Below are positions 50,083-56,593 of a DNA stretch of 64,000 nucleotides, one piece after another (position 1 is the first letter of the stretch; every line of letters starts with the position of its first letter). Position numbers and translations under genes: made by a program. The notes beneath the pieces are model-generated. The model was not told the DNA's origin, ran no database searches, and was given only the letters and a program-made list of their open reading frames with translations. This DNA comes from UBA11090 sp035560555 (GTDB taxonomy: Bacteria > Spirochaetota > Spirochaetia > Treponematales > Rectinemataceae): contig DATMZF010000017.1 of the NCBI GenBank assembly GCA_035560555.1, positions 1-64,000 on the forward strand, read 5' to 3'.

Positions 50083-51030
50083 ATGACAATGAAAAAATTC
50101 GCTTTTCTCGCGGCAGCCTTCCTGCTGCTCGCGGGGCTATCCGCGGCGCAGGCGCAAGCCCAGGCGCCAGCCTCCAAAAACGCCCTCAAGCTCGGGATTT
50201 TCGCCGATGCCGACTCCCTTCCCTTCATGCTCTGCGAAACCGAGAATCTCTTCGCCCAGGAAGGCGTCGACGTGCAGCTCATTCGCTTCCAGAGCGCCGT
50301 CGAGCGCGATTCGGCCTTCCAGGCGGGATCCGTCGAAGGAGTCATCTCGGATGTCCTCGCCGTGATGCTTTCGGTGCAGGGCGGCTTCCCCGTCAAGATC
50401 ACCAGCCTCACGGACGGACGGTATGGAATAGCCGTCGCCCCGGGCCTCGCCGCGAACAGCCTCGCCGACCTCGCGGGCAAGCCCATCGGCATATCCAGCA
50501 ACTCCGTCATCCACTATATGGTGGACAGTTTCATGGCCGCGGCCGGAGTCCCCGCCTCGGAGATAAACCTGATGCCGGTGCCCAAAATGCCTGTCCGCCT
50601 CGAAATGGTCCTGGCGGGGCAGACCGCCGGCGCCGGCATGCCCGAACCCTTCCTGACGACGGCCAGAGTGCGGGGAGCCAAAATCATCGCCACCACCGAC
50701 GACTACGGACTCGGCGCGGGCATCCTCGCCTTCTCCCAGAACGCCCTGGCTTCCAGGCTGGGGGAGATCGCCAGGCTCTACAGGGCCTACTGGAAGGCCG
50801 CCCAGAAAATAAACGCCGATCCCGACGCGTACCGCCCGCTCCTGGTGAAGAAGGCGGGTTTTTCGGAGGAAGCCGCCAAGGCCTTTATTTTCGTGGTGTA
50901 CAAGAACCCCCGGCTTCCCTCCATGGGAGACCTGGAGCGCGCCGCCTCCTGGCTGACGGCCAAAGGCCTTCTAAAAAAGACGATCGATCCCGCCTCGCTC
51001 CTGGACAAGCGCCCCATAGAAGGATTCTGA
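50083..51030 (+). CDS. NMT1/THI5-type ABC substrate-binding protein
   Basis: 315 residues with a signal peptide (MKKFAFLAAAFLLLAGLSAAQA in part) and a two-lobed binding fold: LKLGIFADADSLPFMLCETENLF (in part), then an AVERDSAFQAGSVEGVISD block, GIAVAP, and LAGKPIGISSNSVIHYMVD (in part). This group binds small aromatic, sulfonate or pyrimidine compounds; MqnA and MqnD enzymes share the same fold. It directly follows the ubiX-like gene and precedes its transporter. I infer a quinone precursor as ligand, untested. AAGGAG lies before the ATG. Confidence 0.88.
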   Translation: MTMKKFAFLAAAFLLLAGLSAAQAQAQAPASKNALKLGIFADADSLPFMLCETENLFAQEGVDVQLIRFQSAVERDSAFQAGSVEGVISDVLAVMLSVQGGFPVKITSLTDGRYGIAVAPGLAANSLADLAGKPIGISSNSVIHYMVDSFMAAAGVPASEINLMPVPKMPVRLEMVLAGQTAGAGMPEPFLTTARVRGAKIIATTDDYGLGAGILAFSQNALASRLGEIARLYRAYWKAAQKINADPDAYRPLLVKKAGFSEEAAKAFIFVVYKNPRLPSMGDLERAASWLTAKGLLKKTIDPASLLDKRPIEGF

Positions 51031-51039
51031 CCGCGGTCC

Positions 51040-52749
51040 ATGATGAATTACCCCATGGTCAAGCTCGATAAGGTCTCGTTTTCCTATCGGCTCAAGCAAA
51101 AAACCCTTCCCGTCCTGTCGGACATCAGCGTGAACTTCGAGCGCGGCTCCATAACGGCCATCGTCGGCCGCTCAGGCTGCGGCAAGACAAGCCTGCTGCG
51201 CGTCATCGCCGGGCTTTCCTCCCCTACCGAGGGCTGGGTGTCCGTGGGCGGCGAGGCGGGCGGCTCGATCAGGGCCAAGACGGCCCTCATCTTTCAGGAC
51301 TACGGGCTTCTTCCCTGGGCGAGCGTCCAGGCCAACGCCGAACTGGGTTTGAGGACACAAGGTATCGCGTCGGCCGAGCGCCGGTCCAGAGTGGACCCCA
51401 TACTCGCGGAGCTCGAGCTCCGGCCCTTCGCAAGGCTTTATCCGGCCAGACTGTCGGGAGGCATGAGACAACGCGTCGCCGTGGCGCGCGCCCTCGCGTC
51501 GGACAGCGACCTCCTCCTCTTGGACGAGCCCTTTTCCAGCCTCGACGCCCTCACGAGGGAGTCCCTGCAGGAAACCCTGCTCGAAACCCAGCGCAAACAT
51601 GGCACGACGATAATTCTCGTCACCCACTCCATCGAGGAAGCGGCCTATCTAGCCGATACCATCTATATCCTGGACGGAAAGAATCCCTCCACCCTTTCGG
51701 CCCGCTTCGACACGGGACGAAGACAGGTCGCGACCGCTTCGGGGGAAGCGTCAAATCGCGCCGCCTTATCTTTTAAAAGCTTCGACGCACTCTCAAGGAG
51801 CTCGGCGGCGACGGAAAGGGCGACGGGAGCGGCCGCCTTTTCCTACAGGGAGAGCGATCATTATTTCTCGAATGTGGCCGCCCTTCGCCATCTCTTCACC
51901 AATCTTCCTCTCAAGGAAGGGGCGATCGAGCGAAAGGGCGAGGACGAGCGCGAGACCGATGCCGGAAGATCGCGGCCTCGCGCTGGAGCGCTGATTTCCG
52001 GCTTTCTCCTCAGGCTCGGCAAAATCGCCCTGGCCGCTTCGGTCCTAACCCTTCTGTGGGCAGGCCTCTCTTCCATTCTGGGAAAGCCCTTCCTGCCTTC
52101 TCCCCTCGTCGCCGCGCGGCGTTTTGGCGACGCGACGGCCGACGGGACGCTCTTCATCCACATAGGCGCTTCCCTGCGGCGCATTTTCCTCGCTTTGGCC
52201 ATGGCGGGACCGCCAGCCTGGGCTCTCGGCCTGCTCTCGGGAAGGATAAAAGCCGCCGACGCGATTGCCTCGCCCCTCGTCTACTTTCTTCATCCCCTGC
52301 CCAAAGTGGCCTTTCTCCCGATACTGATGCTCTTCTTCGGGCTCGGGGACGCGTCGAAAGTCGCGCTCATGGGCATGGTCGTCTTCGGCCAGCTTTTCGT
52401 CGGCGGACGGGATTCGGCGAAAGCCATACCATTCTCCCTCATCGACACGGTCCGCTCCCTGGGTGTCCGCGGCGGCGGAGTGCTCCGCTACGCCATCCTG
52501 CCAGCCACCCTGCCCTCGCTTCTTTCCTCGCTGAGGATCAGCCTCGGCACGGCCATCGCCGTGCTTTTTTTGTCGGAGACCTTCGCCTCGATGGACGGCC
52601 TCGGCTGGTACATCATGGATTCATGGTCCAGGGTGGACTATCCCGACATGTACGCCGCCATCATCGCCCTCTCACTCGTCGGCCTCGCCCTCTACCTCGC
52701 CCTGGACGCGCTCGAAGCCTTCGCCCTCCGCTGGCGCGAAACGGACTGA
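51040..52749 (+). CDS. Single-chain ABC transporter: ATPase fused to permease
   Basis: 569 residues. N-terminal SsuB/TauB-like ATPase: Walker A GRSGCGKTS (43-51), Q-loop Q86, signature LSGGMRQR (138-145), Walker B LLLLDEP (158-164), His196. A polar linker (about 220-315, Ser/Ala/Arg/Glu-rich) leads to a TauC-like permease with six helices and an EAA-type loop (GVRGGGVLRYAILPATLPSLL in part). Such ATPase-permease fusions are unusual for importers of this class, which usually encode the parts separately. With the binding protein it forms a complete importer. Confidence 0.9.
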   Translation: MMNYPMVKLDKVSFSYRLKQKTLPVLSDISVNFERGSITAIVGRSGCGKTSLLRVIAGLSSPTEGWVSVGGEAGGSIRAKTALIFQDYGLLPWASVQANAELGLRTQGIASAERRSRVDPILAELELRPFARLYPARLSGGMRQRVAVARALASDSDLLLLDEPFSSLDALTRESLQETLLETQRKHGTTIILVTHSIEEAAYLADTIYILDGKNPSTLSARFDTGRRQVATASGEASNRAALSFKSFDALSRSSAATERATGAAAFSYRESDHYFSNVAALRHLFTNLPLKEGAIERKGEDERETDAGRSRPRAGALISGFLLRLGKIALAASVLTLLWAGLSSILGKPFLPSPLVAARRFGDATADGTLFIHIGASLRRIFLALAMAGPPAWALGLLSGRIKAADAIASPLVYFLHPLPKVAFLPILMLFFGLGDASKVALMGMVVFGQLFVGGRDSAKAIPFSLIDTVRSLGVRGGGVLRYAILPATLPSLLSSLRISLGTAIAVLFLSETFASMDGLGWYIMDSWSRVDYPDMYAAIIALSLVGLALYLALDALEAFALRWRETD

Positions 52750-52846
52750 TTACTCCAGGCAAAAGACGAGTCTTCTCAACAAGTGTTTCATTTTAACACA
52801 TATTGAAGAGTGATTTTAATACAGTCGTGCCCACGAGAAACAGAAA

Positions 52847-52972
52847 ATGACCGACACCGACGAAATCGTGTCCATTCGGATGGAATGCGGCCAAGATATC
52901 GGCTTTCGAGCCGCCGCTCCGTCGATTCCAACCATGCGCCAGCTCGGGCCGGAACAGGGCTGTGTTTTATAA
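52847..52972 (+). CDS. Possible 41-residue small ORF
   Basis: ATG to TAA, starting MTDTDEIVSIRMECGQDIGF and ending QGCVL. There is no ribosome-binding site and no family I recognise. Base composition drops sharply right after its stop. It could be chance or a decayed gene end. Confidence 0.2.
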   Translation: MTDTDEIVSIRMECGQDIGFRAAAPSIPTMRQLGPEQGCVL

Positions 52973-53041
52973 CTTTTCATATTATATATAATTATGATAT
53001 TATTATTGTTTTTAAAATATATTTCTATTATTTCTCAACTT

Positions 53042-53057
53042 TGGCACGAATATTGCA
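53042..53057 (+). promoter_or_regulatory. Sigma-54 promoter of hsp20
   Basis: TGGCACG-AATA-TTGCA matches the -24/-12 consensus at every defined base. The predicted start is near 53069. The 70 bases before it are extremely AT-rich, which would suit bending and activator binding. Confidence 0.85.
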
Positions 53058-53093
53058 TATTAGTATATGGGCGCCAGAAAGGGCCCGGCCACA

Positions 53094-53201
53094 ATGGGGC
53101 GGCGCATGAAGCTCAGGCTTCGGCGACCGCGGCTCGTAGAGCCGAAGCCCCATCCGGCGAAATCCGGAAATACCGGATAGTTGGAGGTTTTCATGAAAAA
53201 C
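53094..53201 (+). promoter_or_regulatory. Structured 5' leader of hsp20
   Basis: A 9-bp stem GGCTTCGGC/GCCGAAGCC (53116-53124/53141-53149) is followed by ATCCGG/CCGGAT (53162-53167/53173-53178), then GGAGG (53183-53187). A weak AU stem, GTTTT/AAAAC (53187-53191/53197-53201), puts the AUG in its loop. An RNA thermometer is possible but unproven. Confidence 0.4.
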
Positions 53202-53612
53202 TTAACCCTTTACGGAACGAACCCCTTCGATCTCATCGACCAGATGTTCTCCGGCGAAGACATGCTTTATCCCGAATTCAGGACTCCGGCCATCGACGTG
53301 CGCGACGAGGAGAAGCGCTATGTCATCGAAGCCGAGCTGCCCGGACTTTCCGAAAAAGATGTAAAACTGGAGCTCAAGAACAGCACGCTTTCCCTGTCCA
53401 CCGCCAAGAGCGAGGAAAAGGGCGAAAAGAACGAAAAAGGCCGCTGGCTGAGAAGAGAACGAAGGGAATTCCAGTTCTCCCGCGCGTTTTCCCTTCCCGA
53501 GGACGTGGACGCCGAGAAGATCGAAGCGAAGTTCCGCGATGGTCTTTTGACCATTTCGCTCGAGAAAAAGCCCGAATCGGCACCTCGCCTCGTGCCCGTA
53601 AAAGTGGCGTAA
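53193..53612 (+). CDS. Hsp20 small heat-shock protein
   Basis: 139 residues with an alpha-crystallin domain: TPAIDVRDEEKRYVIEAELPGLSEKDVKLELKN (in part), then RRERREFQFSRAFSLPEDVDAEKIEA (in part) and GLLTISLEKKPE. It acts as an ATP-independent holdase in the cytosol. The ATG at 53193 has GGAGG five bases upstream; a TTG at 53181 is in frame but lies before that site. It is transcribed from a sigma-54 promoter, which is unusual for this family, and ends at a strong terminator. Confidence 0.94.
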   Translation: MKNLTLYGTNPFDLIDQMFSGEDMLYPEFRTPAIDVRDEEKRYVIEAELPGLSEKDVKLELKNSTLSLSTAKSEEKGEKNEKGRWLRRERREFQFSRAFSLPEDVDAEKIEAKFRDGLLTISLEKKPESAPRLVPVKVA

Positions 53613-53636
53613 GCATCCATAGCCCGATCCGGTCGA

Positions 53637-53673
53637 GGCCGCTAGCGAGACAATCGCTGGCGGCCTTTTTTTT
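53637..53673 (+). terminator. Intrinsic terminator of hsp20
   Basis: GGCCGCTAGCGA (53637-53648) pairs with TCGCTGGCGGCC (53654-53665) with one G-T pair, followed by eight T. Confidence 0.92.
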
Positions 53674-53691
53674 GCCGGACGAAGCGCCACC

Positions 53692-53733
53692 GTAACATAT
53701 GTTACAGCGGCGCGCGACGTTTCGTCGTATGCT
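53692..53733 (+). promoter_or_regulatory. Perfect 14-bp palindrome and -10 of the iron-sulfur operon
   Basis: GTAACATATGTTAC (53692-53705) is fully palindromic. A -10-like TATGCT (53728-53733) predicts a start near 53740, placing the palindrome centre at about -41.5, the class II position for CRP/FNR-type activators. No good -35 is present, as expected for an activated promoter. Confidence 0.6.
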
Positions 53734-53782
53734 CTGAGTGAAGAGCGGCAGGGATCTACCGGTAGATCATAACGGGGGAAGA

Positions 53783-54625
53783 ATGACGAAACGAACGATA
53801 ATAGAGATTGACCAAGGGCTATGCGACGGCTGCGGGGCATGCGAAACCGGATGCCCGGAAGGCGCCCTGAAAGTCATGAACGGAAAGGCAAGACTCGTCG
53901 GCGAAAGCCTCTGCGATGGTTTGGGCGCATGCGTCGGCCGATGCCCAGTGGACGCGATCCGTATAGTGGAGCGTGAGGCCGACGAATACGACGAGGTGGC
54001 CGTGCTGAGGGAAATGCTTCCCCAAGGTATAGGCGTCGTGAAGGAGCATTTCGCCCATCTCGATCGCCACGGCCAGGATCTTTACCTAGAGAGGGCTGTC
54101 TCATATCTTGTCTCCCATAAGGAGGCGATCCCCGAAGGGTTCGAGCGCTTCGGGCAGAAAAAGCCGGCCCCCGCCGCGCCGGCCCCGAAACATCCCGTCG
54201 GATCCAGCGGGAGAAAAGCCGAGGCATTCCCCGCCAAACCTTCAGGGGTTTCGGCGCTCCGCAACTGGCCGATACAGCTTCACCTGGCAAATCCAAAAGC
54301 CCCTCATTTCGCGGACGCTGACATCGTCATCGCCGCCGACTGTACAGCCTTCGCGCTGGGCTCTTTCCACGCCGACATCATCGCGGACAAATCGCTCGTC
54401 ATCGCGTGCCCGAAGCTGGATTCCGGAAAGGACGTCTACCTCTCCAAGCTGGCCTCCATTCTGCGGCAAGCCGGCAGCGCGTCGGTCGTCATCATGGAAG
54501 TGCCTTGCTGTTCAGGCCTTGTCAGGCTCGCTCAGGAAGCGCGAGCCATGGCGGGAGCGAGCCAGCCGATACAGGTGCTCGTCGTGGGCATCGACGGGGG
54601 CTTCGTCGCGCAGAAAACGGTGTAG
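53783..54625 (+). CDS. 4Fe-4S ferredoxin-type protein with C-terminal domain
   Basis: 280 residues. Two [4Fe-4S] clusters are visible: CDGCGACETGCPEGAL and CDGLGACVGRCPVDAI. A Pro/Ala/Lys linker (about 140-165) is followed by a domain with ADIVIAADCTAFALGSFH, LVIACPKLD and IMEVPCCSGLVRLA, whose Cys residues may bind another metal. This layout is common in anaerobes, where it is annotated only as a 4Fe-4S binding protein; the electron partner is unknown. The ATG at 53783 follows GGGGGAAG. A small ferredoxin follows. Confidence 0.88.
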   Translation: MTKRTIIEIDQGLCDGCGACETGCPEGALKVMNGKARLVGESLCDGLGACVGRCPVDAIRIVEREADEYDEVAVLREMLPQGIGVVKEHFAHLDRHGQDLYLERAVSYLVSHKEAIPEGFERFGQKKPAPAAPAPKHPVGSSGRKAEAFPAKPSGVSALRNWPIQLHLANPKAPHFADADIVIAADCTAFALGSFHADIIADKSLVIACPKLDSGKDVYLSKLASILRQAGSASVVIMEVPCCSGLVRLAQEARAMAGASQPIQVLVVGIDGGFVAQKTV

Positions 54626-54687
54626 GTTTCAAGGATGCGCGGAACTCCGCGTTCTGCACTATACGTAAAGCAATTACGGAGGAACTC

Positions 54688-54918
54688 ATGGCGGACAAAT
54701 CATCCAGAAATCCGGGCAATGTCGCGGGAAAGTGGTACGTGGATTCGACCTGCATCGGTTGCGGTCTGTGCAATGGTACGGCGCCCGACATCTTCTCGAT
54801 GACCGACGATGGTTCGCGGGCTTTCGTGGCCAAGCAGCCCGTATCGGGCGGCGAAACGAAGCTGGCGGTCCAGGCGCTCGGCGATTGCCCCGTGGACGCC
54901 ATCGGCAACGATGCCTAA
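54688..54918 (+). CDS. Single-cluster ferredoxin
   Basis: 76 residues with CIGCGLCNGTAPD and a distant Cys in GDCPVDAIG, the pattern of a monocluster [4Fe-4S] ferredoxin (as in Thermotoga/Desulfovibrio types) in which the second cluster is lost. The ATG at 54688 has GGAGGA five bases upstream. It is likely cotranscribed with the preceding iron-sulfur protein and acts as a soluble electron carrier. Confidence 0.92.
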   Translation: MADKSSRNPGNVAGKWYVDSTCIGCGLCNGTAPDIFSMTDDGSRAFVAKQPVSGGETKLAVQALGDCPVDAIGNDA

Positions 54919-54931
54919 TCGCCTCGTGACG

Positions 54932-55007
54932 CCCCAAGGCGACGATGTCCGGGGGTATTGACGTCGCGGCCTTGGGGGCGGGCCGGATCAAGATCCGGCC
55001 CGCCCCC
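54932..55007. repeat. Two overlapping, mutually exclusive hairpins between convergent genes
   Basis: Hairpin A: CCCCAAGG and CGACG (54932-54944) pair with CGTCG and CCTTGGGG (54962-54977). Hairpin B: a perfect 16-bp stem (54974-54989 with 54992-55007, loop AA). They share 54974-54977, so only one can form. There is no U-tract. Confidence 0.8.
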
Positions 55008-55030
55008 GCCGCACTCCAGATTTTCGCGCT

Positions 55031-56146
55031 TCACGTTAGGTTCTCGGGGTTGAGCCCCTCGAGTTCCGGAAGCGCGAACCTACCGTCCTTCCTCGCGAGC
55101 CTTCCATCCAGCCAGATTTCCCCGCCTCCCGCCGCTTCGTCCTGCTTGAGCACGAGGTCCCAGTGCAGGCTCGAGCGATTGCCGTTGAAACAGTCGTCGT
55201 AGGAATTTCCCGGCGTGATGTGCACCGAGCCGGCTATCTTCTCGTCGAAAAGGGTATCCAGCAATGGCTGCGTGATGTAAGGGTTGATGCCGAAGGCGAA
55301 TTCGCCGAGATAGCGCGCGCCTTCATCGATATCGAGCATAGCGTTGACGCGTTTCGTGTCATTGGCCCGCGCGTCCACGATTTTCCCGTCCTTGAACTCG
55401 AATCTCACCTGCTCGAACTTGAAGCCATCTTTCTCGCTCGGGGTGTTGTAGCTCAGGATCCCATTGACCGAATCGCGCACGGGAGCCGTATAGACTTCCC
55501 CGTCGGGTATATTCATCGTCCCGTCGCACTTGATCGCTGGCAGTCCCTTGATCGAGAAGGCGAGATCAGTGCCCGGGCCAAGCACGCGAACCTTGTCCGT
55601 GTTCTCCAGGAGTTTCACGAGAGGATCCATCGCCTTCGACATTCTGGAGTAATCCATGGTGCAGACATCGAAGAAAAAATCCTCGAAAGCGGCTTCGCTC
55701 ATGGCGGCGTTCTGGGCCATCGCCGGCGAGGGATAACGGAGGACCACCCACCTCGTGTGCGGGACTCTCTGTTCGATATGCACTTTTTTCCAGATATACT
55801 TATTGTACAGATCCATCTTGTCAGCCGGGATATCCTTCCACGCGAAGGCATTCCGCAGGCTCGTGAAGCCTATGAAGGCGTCCATCTCCTTCATTCTCTC
55901 CAGCTCGAAGCGAGCCTGCAGGGCGAACTGCTCCTCGGCGCCGTTCAAAAAGAGCTCCCGCTCCACGGCCTTGTCGCGGAGCGCCACAAAGGCGAGTCCT
56001 CCCGCCTCGTGGACGGCGCCCACGAGAGCCTTGACGAATTCCGGTTCAGCGTTCGTGTCCTGTATCAGCACCCTTTCGCCTTTTTTTACCTTCACCGAAT
56101 AATTGACCAACAAATCGGCCAGTCTGCGTATCCTCGGATCCACCAT
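55031..56146 (-). CDS. M29 family aminopeptidase
   Basis: 371 residues of the thermophilic aminopeptidase family (AmpS/AmpT/PepS-like), cytosolic and metal-dependent. Features: MVDPRIRRLADLLVNYSVKVKKGERVLI (in part), GPGTDLAFSIKG, CDGTMNIPDGEVYTAPVRDSVNG (in part) with a metal Glu, LGEFAFGINP, and the C-terminal HWDLVLK with a metal His. TAGGAGC precedes the ATG. It appears to be a single-gene unit, convergent with the ferredoxin. Confidence 0.93.
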   Translation of the reverse strand: MVDPRIRRLADLLVNYSVKVKKGERVLIQDTNAEPEFVKALVGAVHEAGGLAFVALRDKAVERELFLNGAEEQFALQARFELERMKEMDAFIGFTSLRNAFAWKDIPADKMDLYNKYIWKKVHIEQRVPHTRWVVLRYPSPAMAQNAAMSEAAFEDFFFDVCTMDYSRMSKAMDPLVKLLENTDKVRVLGPGTDLAFSIKGLPAIKCDGTMNIPDGEVYTAPVRDSVNGILSYNTPSEKDGFKFEQVRFEFKDGKIVDARANDTKRVNAMLDIDEGARYLGEFAFGINPYITQPLLDTLFDEKIAGSVHITPGNSYDDCFNGNRSSLHWDLVLKQDEAAGGGEIWLDGRLARKDGRFALPELEGLNPENLT

Positions 56147-56231
56147 TTTTCACGCTCCTATCCGCTATTTTTTCCCTTGAGCCCCTGAGCGCCGATAATT
56201 ACGGCTTGCCCTCACGTCGGCCCCGGGCGCC

Positions 56232-56260
56232 TCGACACTTTTTCACCTTTCCTTCATACT
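56232..56260 (+). promoter_or_regulatory. Promoter of the DUF493 gene, leaderless
   Basis: TCGACA (56232-56237), a 17-base spacer and CATACT (56255-56260). The predicted start at about 56267 falls after the first ATG (56262) and next to the second (56268). Confidence 0.55.
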
Positions 56261-56267
56261 GATGAAC

Positions 56268-56561
56268 ATGAGCGAAGAACTTCCATCCTGTTCCGGTCCC
56301 TTCGGGGGGATCCAGGTCGAATACCCCGTGCGCTTCGATCTGCGCATAATCTACGGCGTGGCCGAAGCGGGCGATATCGCCGCCGCGCTCGAAGCCACGC
56401 TGAAGAGAATCGCCGTCCCCTGTTCCATAATCCAGAGAACCGTCAAGCCCGATGGCAAGTACGGCCGCATAGGAGCCAGGATAAGCGTCGATTCCAAGCG
56501 GACGATGGATAGGCTTTACGCCGAAGTGGCCAAGCTGCCGGGCGTCAAAACCGTCATCTGA
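56268..56561 (+). CDS. DUF493 (YbeD-like) small protein
   Basis: 97 residues with the ferredoxin-like YbeD/DUF493 fold: YPVRFDLRIIYGVAEAGDIAA (in part), IIQRTVKPDGKYGRIGARISV (in part), then RLYAEVAKLPGVKTVI, closely parallel to the end of E. coli YbeD. The family is of unknown, possibly regulatory, function. I chose the second ATG (56268) because the promoter at 56232-56260 would start transcription there. The first ATG (56262) has no ribosome-binding site. Confidence 0.8.
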   Translation: MSEELPSCSGPFGGIQVEYPVRFDLRIIYGVAEAGDIAAALEATLKRIAVPCSIIQRTVKPDGKYGRIGARISVDSKRTMDRLYAEVAKLPGVKTVI

Positions 56562-56593
56562 ACGCTTTCGCCGGCCGATCGGTCCTCCTCCCG

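Larger units (their letters stand above)
52750..53192. other. 443-base region upstream of hsp20
   Basis: It holds a GTGTT/AACAC stem (52783-52799) after the ABC gene, a possible 41-codon ORF (52847-52972), a very AT-rich tract (52970-53040), a sigma-54 promoter (53042-53057) and a structured leader to the hsp20 start. Confidence 0.7.
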
